Assembly (NCBI GenBank): GCA_002480645.1
Contig: DLCN01000023.1
Location: 87,523-151,522, forward strand
DNA: 64,000 nt
Source: Balneolaceae bacterium UBA7797
Lineage (GTDB): Bacteria; Bacteroidota; Rhodothermia; Balneolales; Balneolaceae
Direction: 5' to 3'
How positions within the stretch are numbered: position 1 is the stretch's first letter; each line of letters starts with the position of its first letter. This document shows, piece after piece, positions 9,701 through 18,232 of this stretch. The notes under the pieces were generated by a model that was not told the DNA's origin, ran no database searches, and was given only the letters and a program-made list of their open reading frames with translations. Position numbers and translations under genes: made by a program.

Positions 9701-11109
9701 ACTCCTTCCAGAAACAGGATAGGGGCAAATACAATAAGGATGATCAACTGTCCAAAGAAGGCAGCATTCATCATGGTGCTGCTTGCCTTGTAGGCAATTT
9801 CATTCATCTGTGTTTTACTAAAAGCACGTTTTCCGGATTTCACCCTTTTTTCAATTTCATGAACCGTGCCTTCCACTATAATTACGGCTCCATCAACAAT
9901 AATACCGAAGTCGATGGCTCCAAGGCTCATTAGATTGGCCCACACCCCGGTGGCCTTCATCATTATAAAAGCAAAAAGAAGGGAAAGCGGAATAAGTGAG
10001 GCGGTTATTAACCCTCCGCGTAAACTTCCTAAGAGTATTACCAAAACGAAAACTACAATCAATGCACCTTCCACCAGGTTTGTGGTAACTGTACTGGTGG
10101 TTCGTTCAATAAGAGCACTTCGATCAAGGAAAGGCTCAATCTTTAAACCTTCAGGCAGTGACTTTTGAATTTCAGCAATTCTATCCTGAACGTTTTGAAT
10201 GGTTGCATTCGGGTTTGAGCCTTTCAGCATCATAATAATGCCACCTACTGCTTCCTCACCATCCTGAGTAAAAGCTCCATAACGAATTTGAGTTCCAAAG
10301 GTAACCTCTTCTGCTACATCTCTGATTAGGATGGGTAGTCCGTTTTCGTTCTTGACTACAATGTTTTCTATATCTTCAAGGCTGCGTATCAATCCTTCGC
10401 CACGAATAAAATTAGCCATCTTGTTTTTCTCGATATAGGCCCCGCCGGTATTTACATTATTCCTGGACATTGCCTCATATACTTCTGAAATACTAACTCC
10501 CATTGCATTTAGTTTATCAGGACTTATGGCTACTTCATATTGTTTGATGCCTCCACCGAAGGAGTTGACCTCTATAACCCCCTCCAGGAGCACCATTTGG
10601 CGCTTAATAATCCAATCTTGTATTGTGCGCAATTCATCAGGCGTATATTCATCTTCATATGCAGGGTCCACCTGAATGGAGTACTCGTAAATTTGGCCTA
10701 ATCCACTTGAAATGGGACCCATGGATGGACTTCCAAAATTCTCGGGGATCGTTTCGCCCAGTTCACTGAGTTTTTCCTGTACCAGTTGCCGGGGTAAATA
10801 GGTACCCATATCATCTTCGAAAACGATGGTAACCACGGATAACCCGAATCGGGATACCGAACGGATTTCAGTTACTCCTGGCAGGTTACCCATGGCAAGC
10901 TCCACGGGATACGTTACAAATTGTTCAATGTCTTCGGTAGATAGATTTTCCGATACCGTAATCACCTGTACCTGATTATTTGTAATATCAGGAACCGAAC
11001 CTAGATTAATGGTCATCATAGAATATAATCCTACTCCTATTAGAGACAGGATAAACAAGCCGATGATAAACTTGTTCTTAATCGAAAAGGCAATAATTTT
11101 GTTGATCAT
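6709..11109 (-). CDS. czcA: CzcA-type heavy-metal RND pump fused to a C-terminal TolC-like outer-membrane channel
   Basis: Proton-driven metal efflux pump and outer channel in one 1466-residue frame. The start ATG at 11109 (MINKIIAF) gives the normal RND N-terminus; an upstream in-frame start at 11178 only adds a non-conserved leader. Residues 1 to about 1040 are a full RND pump with the helix-4 motif DFGIIVDGAVIIVEG, the DFGx3DGA pattern associated with divalent-cation (Zn/Co/Cd/Ni) pumps, although the usual final VEN reads VEG. Near residues 1050-1080 is a basic stretch, a hydrophobic segment and VQA|Q, resembling an internal signal peptide. Residues about 1081-1466 are a TolC-family protein with long coiled coils. 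Such fusions are known in Bacteroidota. Whether the chain is cleaved is unknown. Confidence 0.93.
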   Translation of the reverse strand: MINKIIAFSIKNKFIIGLFILSLIGVGLYSMMTINLGSVPDITNNQVQVITVSENLSTEDIEQFVTYPVELAMGNLPGVTEIRSVSRFGLSVVTIVFEDDMGTYLPRQLVQEKLSELGETIPENFGSPSMGPISSGLGQIYEYSIQVDPAYEDEYTPDELRTIQDWIIKRQMVLLEGVIEVNSFGGGIKQYEVAISPDKLNAMGVSISEVYEAMSRNNVNTGGAYIEKNKMANFIRGEGLIRSLEDIENIVVKNENGLPILIRDVAEEVTFGTQIRYGAFTQDGEEAVGGIIMMLKGSNPNATIQNVQDRIAEIQKSLPEGLKIEPFLDRSALIERTTSTVTTNLVEGALIVVFVLVILLGSLRGGLITASLIPLSLLFAFIMMKATGVWANLMSLGAIDFGIIVDGAVIIVEGTVHEIEKRVKSGKRAFSKTQMNEIAYKASSTMMNAAFFGQLIILIVFAPILFLEGVEGKMFRPMAFTFGFAVLGAIILCLTYVPMVSALFMKPSQNRKGWFARFERGLDRISNKLISFIQKGYDPVIQWSLKRKPVVIVAAILLFGGAMFTFSRMGGEFIPQLDEGDIVMQALFRPGSGLSEAIDQSKKIETTLLEEFPEIETVTARIGVADIPTDPMPMDIADMYIILDKNKENWISAESKEELIEKIKSKLDQTMIGVNFVFTQPVELRFNELLEGVREDIAVKLYGDDIDVLAEKVQEMAQIIQTIPGVGDVSPERTAGLPQMTVRYDRQKVAQYGLDITKLNQYVSSAFAGGVAGVVFEGERRFDLVIRFDEAHRTGIEDIRNLYVDLENGAQVPVKEVADISYQPGPMQISRDNTFRRSYVGVNTRGRDVESVVLDIQEKLEAELNLPPGYYITYGGEFENLQRAKNRLAIVVPIALFLIFVLLYFALESFSQSVMIYLAIPLASIGGVFFLALRGMDFSISAGVGFIVLFGVAVLNGLVLVSRFNSLKIEGVMDLQERILTGTKERLRPILLTATAAIMGFLPMAFSTTAGAEVQRPLATVVIGGLISVTLLTLVVLPILYAYIEKRKMRKHKPGSTSMASVVLLIIGGSLLLSPDSVQAQEQVLNDTLPQIALDQAVQKAIANYPSLQAARLEIDNRQALQKTAWDFGDTNLFTGGEEFGNGSDGVTTKFGIQQQFDLFGVLPRINHRNEQTELARLNYELSELELRLRVKQDWSMVFIAKKQYEIYNRLNQQFRDIARAAELKLETEEISRLEYLNIMNQANQFALQTEQAYRDYGAAVQAFNKWFKGDTLYTVQSASTEQLIQPLQAGSTFVHPLIAIHQQKIDVAEASIKEQRSQFLPSFQASYGWQEIAGQGGFNSYEIGIRLPVFFWSKAGKTQSARIERNIARQNLDQAQREFNSTYNSIRENYQKWLRSWEYYRQEALPLAKEQQQGAITSYEEGAIDYVAFFQSIRDAIRIEIDSWNAFGNYLNSHFQLEYYLNKTQ

Positions 11110-11259
11110 GTTGACAGCTGTGTGAATATAGATTAGTCTTTGATGCCGATCTTTTTCAAATACTTTGGCTGAAACCACAGAATGACCAGAGGTTAAACAG
11201 CTCGTTGAAAAAAATGGATGGGGCAGAATTTGTTTCTGCTAAATAGAGAAAGGCAGGTA

Positions 11260-11691
11260 TTAAATCAGAAGTTGCGTGACTTTAATAACCTTAAGAGTTA
11301 TTGGAGGGGATAAATTGTCTTTTAGATATACAGGTAACGTAATTTGAACAACAGGGTCACCATAGTTCCCAAACAAATAAGGAATGATTGGAAACATAAA
11401 CTTACAGTCCGGGCACTCATTTCTTAACAGTGCATCATCATAGCAGCACTGATTTTGAAATTGATGGTGCTTTTTTTCAACTGTTTTGTACTCAGAATTA
11501 GTCTCTTCTGAATGTTGTAATACCATATCAAAACAGCCTTTATCTAAGTTGTAGGTAGAGGAAACATCATGAGTACTTGCTAATACAGAAACACTTAAGG
11601 GTAGAAAAAAGAAAAACCCTGCCCATGAAAAAAGAAAAGATGCGATTGTCGCAATATTCAATCTCCGTATGTGTGTCCTGAAAAAGTGCAA
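11260..11691 (-). CDS. Small secreted Cys-rich protein heading the first RND block (resembles HYC_CC_PP family)
   Basis: A 143-residue protein with an N-terminal hydrophobic segment ending near LAS, so probably exported. The mature part has cysteines in KGCFD, NQCCYDD and CPDCKF and a late SPP motif. These features recall the small HYC_CC_PP proteins found next to metal-efflux genes in Bacteroidota; I have not verified this by search. It is encoded 150 nt upstream of the CzcA-TolC gene on the same strand, and a similar small exported protein heads the second block. A periplasmic metal-binding or signalling role is inferred. The start is TTG at 11691 and is uncertain; another TTG lies at 11661. 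Confidence 0.6.
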   Translation of the reverse strand: MHFFRTHIRRLNIATIASFLFSWAGFFFFLPLSVSVLASTHDVSSTYNLDKGCFDMVLQHSEETNSEYKTVEKKHHQFQNQCCYDDALLRNECPDCKFMFPIIPYLFGNYGDPVVQITLPVYLKDNLSPPITLKVIKVTQLLI

Positions 11692-11769
11692 TTTTTTTTA
11701 GGGAAATTATTGTGATTAAAAAGAATACAGATGATAAGGATTATATGTTATGCAACTCAATTGCAAAGA

Positions 11770-12189
11770 TCAGGAAGAACAGGAAGGGCAGCTCCCGGTA
11801 ATTACAAAACTCCCATGAGATGGGATAAAATTTTCAGGTAGATCATAATGAGGAATACCCAGATGTGGAAAGCAAAACGTTTGTTCACAAGAGGTGCAAT
11901 AGAAATGAACGTGTACATCATCTGGATATGAACAGGTGCAGTTTTCAGAACAAAGCGCATATTTTGTTATTCCACTTGCATCGTTGATTTGATGCACCAA
12001 ACCATGTTCCAGAAATGTTTTTAAAGTACGATAAAGCGTTGTCCGGTCTGCATGGGTAAACGTTTCTTCAAGATCTGGCAGGCCTAAAGCCGACTTATTT
12101 TCAACCATAAAGCTAAGAATTCGTATACGCATAGCAGTCGGCTGTATATTTCTGCTCAGTAATCGTTGCTCATGATTAGTCATATTCAT
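11770..12189 (-). CDS. Fur/Zur-family metalloregulator
   Basis: Cytoplasmic dimeric repressor of 139 residues. The N-terminal half is a winged helix with TTLYRTLKTFLEHGL, the family recognition helix. The dimerisation half has the HVHFYCTSC motif and a terminal CPSC, the two CxxC pairs that bind structural zinc, plus an extra Cys cluster (CSENCTC) near residue 82. It precedes the CzcA-TolC block on the same strand with 78 nt to the leader gene, so it probably regulates this block in response to a divalent metal. Which metal (Fe, Zn or other) cannot be told. It is separated from the Lnb-like gene by about 196 nt in which I see no further gene. Confidence 0.88.
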   Translation of the reverse strand: MNMTNHEQRLLSRNIQPTAMRIRILSFMVENKSALGLPDLEETFTHADRTTLYRTLKTFLEHGLVHQINDASGITKYALCSENCTCSYPDDVHVHFYCTSCEQTFCFPHLGIPHYDLPENFIPSHGSFVITGSCPSCSS

Positions 12190-12385
12190 TGAAATAAATA
12201 TTCGTTGATTAATGTGTACAAATAAAATTCATACATAGGGCTGCATGTATAAATTCTCTCAATGCAATTCTAAATTACCACTAAAATCTTTGAGACTCAT
12301 ATTTATTGATCTTGATAAAAATATATGGGTTCAGAGCAGTTATCTTGACGTTTCCAAAATTCTAAATAAGTGAAAGATTGGCAAG

Positions 12386-13600
12386 CTATAACACATTGAC
12401 CCTTTCCTGATTTACTGATTCGGATTGCTTTTTGATACTCCGAAATCCCAACAAAAAAAGAAGAGGCAAAATTGCAGAGGGAATCTGTTGAGGAATAAAT
12501 GACCAGCTTAGGAGAAAGAACAGAAGGATAGCTGCATATAGTACCAAAAACACTTTATAATTTTCTGAAAGTCGTTTACTGCCTGTAAAAGAAAATATAA
12601 AGGCCGGCAAGGCCGGGGCAGACCACACTATATTCCAATTCCATTTGGTTGAGGGATACGAAGAAAGAAGCCATAAGGTAAAGATCAACACACCAATCAA
12701 CCCAATTATCCCGAATAACAGACGGTCGAACCAAAACCAGAATGTGTGATTAGTTCTATAGAAAAACCCGGCAAGCAGGCTTGTAATCAGCAAAAACCAA
12801 AAGCTTAAAGTGGGGCTTACTCTCGCAGGACTAATGACAGACCGTTTCTGAGGAGCATAAAATCTCTGCTCTGAAACCAAGGCAAGACTTGTATCAGCTT
12901 GCTGTATCCGAGCGTGTGAAAATCCCTCTTTTAACAGGTCGGGTAAGAACAGCGTTTCCGACTCGGGTGGGTTGCGGTCGGCGGGAGCACCCAACAGCAA
13001 GTTAATCCCAAATTTTACCCAGGAAACGGATTTCACGTAGGGATTAATAAACTGCCGAAAACTATTCTTTGCCGAATTTTGCGGCTCTTGAAAATGGATT
13101 GAATCCCCAGCTACTGCCTTGACAGCCTCATAGATCCGGGTGGTACAGTTATCATAGAAGAACTCATAGGAATAATATCGATTTTCGGGCCGGGCGTTAT
13201 TCTCCAAAAAATCATACAAGCGTTTGGTTTGATTCTCTGTTAGATTTAATCGCTGTTCAGTAATAATGCGGCCGTCATTCAAATATGCTTTTTTTGCATT
13301 CTCAAACTTGTTCACCGAAAGAAAATATCGCAGATCGCCGAGGGCAAATTTCCAATAAAACCCTGGAGCGTTGAAATCAAAAGTACCATAATTATATGCG
13401 CGATCTACACCTGCTTCCGGGTCGTAAATGCGCAAGGCAGTATGGCCAAACAAAGTGTACAATTCAGCACCGGAAGAAGTCGTAAGGAGACTGACCTGAG
13501 CTTCCGGCGAAAGTTTAGGTTGCCCGGCGTCTACAGAAGAAGTTGCTGCAATAAATAGTATCAGGAAAAAGCTTACTGCTTTAGTTATAGTGTGCAACAT
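12386..13600 (-). CDS. DUF4105 / Lnb-like membrane protein (putative lipoprotein N-acylation protein)
   Basis: A 404-residue protein with a signal peptide (to about residue 25), a periplasmic domain of about 220 residues and four or five C-terminal transmembrane segments. The periplasmic part has the DUF4105 hallmarks LFGHTALRIYD and FYDNCTTRIYE, which supply a conserved His and Cys. This family includes Lnb of Bacteroides, recently linked to N-acylation of lipoproteins where Lnt is missing; assignment here is by motif only. It begins 30 nt after the P1B-4 ATPase stop, so it is very likely in the same operon, an odd partner for a metal pump. The CzcB and TolC proteins of this island are themselves lipoproteins. 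Confidence 0.78.
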   Translation of the reverse strand: MLHTITKAVSFFLILFIAATSSVDAGQPKLSPEAQVSLLTTSSGAELYTLFGHTALRIYDPEAGVDRAYNYGTFDFNAPGFYWKFALGDLRYFLSVNKFENAKKAYLNDGRIITEQRLNLTENQTKRLYDFLENNARPENRYYSYEFFYDNCTTRIYEAVKAVAGDSIHFQEPQNSAKNSFRQFINPYVKSVSWVKFGINLLLGAPADRNPPESETLFLPDLLKEGFSHARIQQADTSLALVSEQRFYAPQKRSVISPARVSPTLSFWFLLITSLLAGFFYRTNHTFWFWFDRLLFGIIGLIGVLIFTLWLLSSYPSTKWNWNIVWSAPALPAFIFSFTGSKRLSENYKVFLVLYAAILLFFLLSWSFIPQQIPSAILPLLFLLGFRSIKKQSESVNQERVNVL

Positions 13601-13630
13601 ATTGGCCGAGCTAATTTATCTTTGAATAGG

Positions 13631-16225
13631 TTAGGATTTGTAAGCTAACAACCTCAACGCATTAAATACCACAACTACTGTTGACCCTTCGTGGCCGATG
13701 ACTGCCCAACCCATGCTCAGGCCAAAAATCGTAGCTGGCACAAGCAGAGCCACCATACCCAGGCTGATCCACAGGTTCTGCTTGATGATCGATTTGGTTT
13801 TGCGGCTCAGTCCGATAGCAAACGGAAGAACGGAAATCTTGTCGGCCATTAAAGCTACATCGGCTGTTTCAAGGGCCACATCTGATCCGGCTGCTCCCAT
13901 AGCAATGCCCACTGTGCTGTTGGCCATGGCCGGAGCATCGTTGACGCCATCGCCTACCATCGCTACGTCGCCTTCCTCTTCACGAAGCTTTTTGACAGCT
14001 TCCACCTTGTCTTCAGGCAGTAAATTACCTTTTGGGTCGTCGATACCGATCTCTTTAGCAACAGCATCGGCCACCCGCTGATTGTCGCCCGTAAGCATGA
14101 TCAGGTGTGTCAAGCCCATGTCCCGCAGTTTTTGAATAACCTCCTTGGCATCCTCTCGTGGGGTATCCATCAGCCCAAGCATACCAAGATATCGATCACC
14201 ATGACGAACAATCATAGTCGTTTTCCCTTCTCCTTCCAATTCTTCTACACTTCGTTTAAGGTCTTCAGAGAGTTTAATGCCATCGGCCTCTTCAAATAGC
14301 TCCGCATTCCCGATATACACTGTTATATCTTTAATCGTTGCTTTTACTCCCCGCCCTGTAATGGATTCAAGATCTTCGGCTTCGGGAAAATCAGTTTCCC
14401 CTAACTTCTCTTTTCCATCACGCACCACGGCATCAGCGAGGGGGTGATCACTTAAACTTTCTACAGCTACAGCTACTTTTAACAACTCGTTTTCCTCCGT
14501 ATCACCAAAGGTGATCACATCAGTAAGTCTGGGCTCGCCTTCTGTGAGGGTTCCGGTTTTATCAAAAGCTAACGCCTTTAATATTCCAAGGTTTTCAAGG
14601 GGGCGACCGCCTTTTATCAGAACTCCACCTCTTGCGGCTCGTCCTACACCGCTAAGCACTGCGCTGGGCGTAGAAATAGCCAGTGCACAGGGACTTGCTG
14701 CCACAAGAACCGCCATGGCCCGATAAAAACTTGCTGAAAAAGATTCATCTATAACCAGAAAAGCAAAATTCAATATCACCACTAATACTAACACGGACGG
14801 TACAAAATACTTTTCAAATTTGTCGGTGAACTGCTGGGTGGGGGACTTCTGGGCTTCGGCTTCGTTAACCAGCTTGATCAGGCGAGAAAGTGTGGAATCT
14901 TTGGAAAGTTTTGTCACCTTTACCTCCAGACTTCCATTTCCATTGATGGTGCCGGCAAACACGCGGTGCTTATCGTCAATAGAATCTGCTTCATCGTCGA
15001 TGGATTCAGGATCGTCATATTCCATCTTGTCTACCGGTACGCTTTCTCCTGTGATGGGTGCCTGGTTTACACTGCTTTCTCCATTGATAATCACCCCGTC
15101 GGCAGAAATTTTACTGTTCGGTTTGATGACAATTACATCTCCAACCTGCAACTCCTCAACAGGTACCTCTTCGGTGGTTCCATCTTTTTTTCGCAGAGCG
15201 GTTTTTGGCGCAAGGTCAGCAAGCCCTTTGATGGCATCTCGTGCTCTGCCCATGGCGTAGTGTTCCAGCGAATGTCCAAGGCTGAACAGAAACAGCAGTA
15301 GCGCCCCCTCAGCCCACTCCCCAAGGATTGCAGCTCCAATCGCGGCAACCAGCATCAGGAAATCGATCTGAAAGTTGCCTGCCCTTATCTCGGTCCAGGC
15401 TTCCTGAACGATGTAGTATCCGCCAAAGAAGTAAGCTCCCACATACAGTACCAGCGATACCCAGCCGGGAATAGCGCTCACATAAGAGAGGCCGAAACCT
15501 GTGGCAAGCAGCCCACCGCATGTCAGCGAAAAGATCAGCTCGGTTTTTTCGCCGAAGATGCCGCCGTGGGCGTGGGTATGATCGTGCGACTCTTCGTCTT
15601 CATAATCCGAATCGTGATCATGCTCATGGCTATCATCTTCATGTTTAGCCTCACTTTCCTCATGATTCTCTTCATTTTTGGCAGGTGGTTTTTCTATATC
15701 ATTGTTCATTTTTTGGCTTCTATCCAATGACTTAGATTCCTTCTTAAGAAGAGTTTCACCCTCTTCATTTCGGTGTTTGAGTGATGCGGGCTTAATGCTG
15801 AGCCCCATATCTTGAAGAGCAATCATCAAATCTTTAATTGTAGTCTTGCTTTTGTCGAATTCCATTCGAATCCATCCGCTGGACCCGGCAAAGGCATCAA
15901 CTACACCCTCCAATTCATTTAGCATACGGGTAATGCTTCGGGCATGACGGGCATGTCTGTTTCCAACTACTTCAACCAACAAGTGACCGAATTTATCGTG
16001 CAGTTGAGCCCCGGTCTGTTCGGCAATACTTTTTATTCGATGCAGTGTAATGACATCAGGATCAAAATGAATGCAAAGCTGGGGCGGATTTTCTTCGCTT
16101 TTGACATGCACCCGAAAAATACCTTCCCGCCCCTCTAAGGTTCCGGTTAACCTGGACACACATTGATCTTTTAAATCAGGTATTTCAGGCAATAAAACAG
16201 GTAAATCAAGTTTAAGTTTTTCCAT
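13631..16225 (-). CDS. P1B-4-type metal-transporting ATPase (Co/Zn/Cd-type) with tandem N-terminal module
   Basis: Inner-membrane pump of 864 residues driven by ATP. Signature points are SPC in helix 4 (residues 511-513), DKTGT with phosphorylated D555, the SDHP motif (H594) in the nucleotide domain, and HEGST at 845 in the last helices. SPC together with HEGS/GT defines the P1B-4 group, which moves Co, Zn, Cd or related divalent metals, not the CPC of CopA/ZntA. Residues 1-145 form a two-part HMA-like region without CxxC; residues about 185-220 are a His/Asp/Glu-rich linker likely to bind metal. A short acidic insert follows the TGES motif (about 402-418). Lnb-like and Fur genes follow downstream. 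Confidence 0.92.
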   Translation of the reverse strand: MEKLKLDLPVLLPEIPDLKDQCVSRLTGTLEGREGIFRVHVKSEENPPQLCIHFDPDVITLHRIKSIAEQTGAQLHDKFGHLLVEVVGNRHARHARSITRMLNELEGVVDAFAGSSGWIRMEFDKSKTTIKDLMIALQDMGLSIKPASLKHRNEEGETLLKKESKSLDRSQKMNNDIEKPPAKNEENHEESEAKHEDDSHEHDHDSDYEDEESHDHTHAHGGIFGEKTELIFSLTCGGLLATGFGLSYVSAIPGWVSLVLYVGAYFFGGYYIVQEAWTEIRAGNFQIDFLMLVAAIGAAILGEWAEGALLLFLFSLGHSLEHYAMGRARDAIKGLADLAPKTALRKKDGTTEEVPVEELQVGDVIVIKPNSKISADGVIINGESSVNQAPITGESVPVDKMEYDDPESIDDEADSIDDKHRVFAGTINGNGSLEVKVTKLSKDSTLSRLIKLVNEAEAQKSPTQQFTDKFEKYFVPSVLVLVVILNFAFLVIDESFSASFYRAMAVLVAASPCALAISTPSAVLSGVGRAARGGVLIKGGRPLENLGILKALAFDKTGTLTEGEPRLTDVITFGDTEENELLKVAVAVESLSDHPLADAVVRDGKEKLGETDFPEAEDLESITGRGVKATIKDITVYIGNAELFEEADGIKLSEDLKRSVEELEGEGKTTMIVRHGDRYLGMLGLMDTPREDAKEVIQKLRDMGLTHLIMLTGDNQRVADAVAKEIGIDDPKGNLLPEDKVEAVKKLREEEGDVAMVGDGVNDAPAMANSTVGIAMGAAGSDVALETADVALMADKISVLPFAIGLSRKTKSIIKQNLWISLGMVALLVPATIFGLSMGWAVIGHEGSTVVVVFNALRLLAYKS

Positions 16226-16361
16226 AATGTCCTAATTTGAGTTAAAAAAGCTGAACCAGGATTCAACCTAATCCAGCTTGTGAATAGCTGTAACGGTGCA
16301 TTCTTATGTACTATTCACATAATTTTGTACAGGTACTTTATTCGTGTGTATTGTTAATCCA

Positions 16362-16706
16362 CTACCATCCCTTGTCGGCTTCTTCTGTATAAAAGTATTT
16401 AAGTTCTTCTTTGCTTATTGCATCGACCAATTGTGTTCCCCATTCCTGCCATTTCTTTTCACCAACAATAGCAATTCGGTCGAAATATCCAATGTAGTCC
16501 GCATCAAGATTTAAATCTTTCCAGGCTGCGGCTACACTTTCCCACCCTTTAAAGCCCTGCATACTAATATAAAGGTGAGGATCGTCAGATTGAGAAATAT
16601 GATTTTTTAACATGGGAATAAGTTCATCAAGATCCTGCTTTGTCAATTTTCCTGAAATATTCAAAACCAAAACTGACGAATCACTAAGTTCACTAACTTC
16701 GATCAT
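16362..16706 (-). CDS. SpoIIAA-like (STAS/SEC14-type) small protein
   Basis: A 114-residue soluble protein resembling the SpoIIAA-like family, which shares the STAS/CRAL-TRIO-like fold: an N-terminal strand pair ending in VLNISGKLTKQDLDEL, a central strand LYISMQGFKGW, and WKDLNLDADYIGYFDRIAIVGEKKW. No enzyme motif is seen. It precedes the P1B-4 ATPase by 136 nt on the same strand, and such proteins are often found beside stress and transport genes. Its role is not known; a membrane- or lipid-associated accessory function is only a guess. Confidence 0.75.
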   Translation of the reverse strand: MIEVSELSDSSVLVLNISGKLTKQDLDELIPMLKNHISQSDDPHLYISMQGFKGWESVAAAWKDLNLDADYIGYFDRIAIVGEKKWQEWGTQLVDAISKEELKYFYTEEADKGW

Positions 16707-16895
16707 AATCGTTTTCGATCATTCCTGTACTGTTGCTAATTATTTACCATAATGTACAATACTACCTCTGTTGAGTCTTGCAGATTTATGTGGTACTTGT
16801 GCAGGATTTTGCTGTTAAGCTGACTTCACGAAACTTAAAGAGACTACCACAGGTTTAAGATTTACAAGAAAAAGTTAACAGTAAAGACTTCAACT

Positions 16896-17516
16896 TTGAA
16901 TTATCAAAACGATCAATATCAACCAAACTCACAATTTTCTGTATTCCCAACCGCGGTTAAAAACTTACTTATCATAAACGCGTTGGTTTTCATAGGGTTG
17001 AATATTCCGGGTTTAGGTAACTTTCTATACCAATTGGGGGCACTTTGGCCTCTCGATTCCGGAAAGTTTGAAATATGGCAGCCGGTGAGCTATCTCTTCC
17101 TGCACGCAGGGTTTGCGCACATCTTTTTTAATCTCTTCGCATTATGGATGTTTGGCCAAGCCATTGAAAACTATTGGGGTTCTAAACGATTTACTATCTA
17201 TTATTTTATAACAGGAATTGGGGCTGCAATTATTCAATTGATATTTGTAAATGCCAACGTTCCTACCGTTGGCGCATCAGGGGCGGTTTATGGAATTTTG
17301 CTTGCCTTTGGTATGATGTTTCCAAATCGTTATATCGTGCTTCTTATCCCTCCAATACCCATTAAAGCTAAATATTTTGTAGCCATATTTGGAGGCATTG
17401 AGCTAATGAACGGAGTATTAGGCACACAGGCCGGAGTAGCCAATTTTGCACATCTGGGTGGAATGCTATTTGGGTACGCCTTAATTAAATTTTGGAGACT
17501 AAAGAAGCGAGGGTAA
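16896..17516 (+). CDS. Rhomboid-family intramembrane serine protease
   Basis: Polytopic inner-membrane protease of 206 residues. Catalytic S128 lies in GASGAVYG and catalytic H186 in AHLGG; the HIFFNLFALWMFG segment in helix 2 supplies the HxxxN oxyanion motif. About six transmembrane helices are predicted by eye, the minimal bacterial rhomboid core. The start is TTG at 16896; the following MNYQNDQYQP segment looks like a genuine hydrophilic N-terminus and there is no ATG until deep in the membrane domain. It is the only plus-strand gene between merA and the end of the island and converges on the methyltransferase gene. Substrates are unknown. Confidence 0.9.
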   Translation: MNYQNDQYQPNSQFSVFPTAVKNLLIINALVFIGLNIPGLGNFLYQLGALWPLDSGKFEIWQPVSYLFLHAGFAHIFFNLFALWMFGQAIENYWGSKRFTIYYFITGIGAAIIQLIFVNANVPTVGASGAVYGILLAFGMMFPNRYIVLLIPPIPIKAKYFVAIFGGIELMNGVLGTQAGVANFAHLGGMLFGYALIKFWRLKKRG

Positions 17517-17535
17517 TAGATAAAGCTTTTTATAT

Positions 17536-18189
17536 TCAAGCTGTTCCGGAACAAATATAGACAGCTCCGAAGTAATACTCCTTCATTTCTGATTGCTGAA
17601 AATGGTGTTCCATAGATTTCCATGGAGTTCTTTTCGTGTGAGCCTTTCGTACTCCATAGGTCTTGAGTAATGAAAGAGTGACATCTACTAACCATTCAGG
17701 CCACTTTTCCGGCTTCTTGAATTCAAAGATAGACATTCGTTTTCCCGCCTCAAGAGTATTCGCAACGTACTGTATGATTTGATCATATTCTGGCGACATA
17801 GTTAATGCAGCAGTAGAAAGCACAGCATCCGTATGTTCTGGAATAGCAAAATCAGCCATATCTGACTCGACCAGTTGCACATTTTTCCAACCGTGTCGTC
17901 GTACCCGTGTCTGTGCTTTATCTAACATTGATTTCGATATATCAACGCCAATGATTGTGCCTTTATAACCGACCATTCGCTGGAGTATGGAAAAATTTAT
18001 TCCTGTACCACATCCCAAGTCAATAACAGTATCTCCCAGTTTTAGCGATAATCCTTTAATAGCCTCTCTTCTGTAAAACTGATACTGAAACCCAATCAGG
18101 TTAAACAACCAAAGTGAAAGGTCGTATCGGTCCGCCCAATCACTGTAAATTTCTTTGATTTGTTTTTTTGAAAGTATTTCTTGATCCAT
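17536..18189 (-). CDS. Class I SAM-dependent methyltransferase (UbiE/Methyltransf_11 type)
   Basis: Soluble methyltransferase of 217 residues. Motif I VIDLGCGTGINF and motif II (GVDISKSMLDKA) define the SAM-binding Rossmann fold; VESDMADF is the next acidic motif. The substrate is not deducible. It is the last gene of the second metal block, 43 nt after the stand-alone HMA-like gene. UbiE-like methyltransferases can act on quinones, lipids or metalloids; arsenite methylation is not supported because the Cys triad of ArsM is absent. Confidence 0.85.
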   Translation of the reverse strand: MDQEILSKKQIKEIYSDWADRYDLSLWLFNLIGFQYQFYRREAIKGLSLKLGDTVIDLGCGTGINFSILQRMVGYKGTIIGVDISKSMLDKAQTRVRRHGWKNVQLVESDMADFAIPEHTDAVLSTAALTMSPEYDQIIQYVANTLEAGKRMSIFEFKKPEKWPEWLVDVTLSLLKTYGVRKAHTKRTPWKSMEHHFQQSEMKEYYFGAVYICSGTA

Positions 18190-18232
18190 GATAATTGTGT
18201 CTTTTGTTCACAAAAGCACCCACTTGTTAAAA

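Noticed and set aside
11110..11178. Longer N-terminus for the CzcA-TolC fusion (start at 11178)
   Set aside because: The added 23 residues are polar and unlike RND N-termini; the ATG at 11109 opens directly into the first transmembrane helix.
17536..18189. Arsenite methyltransferase (ArsM)
   Set aside because: The conserved cysteines of ArsM are absent; only generic SAM-binding motifs are present.
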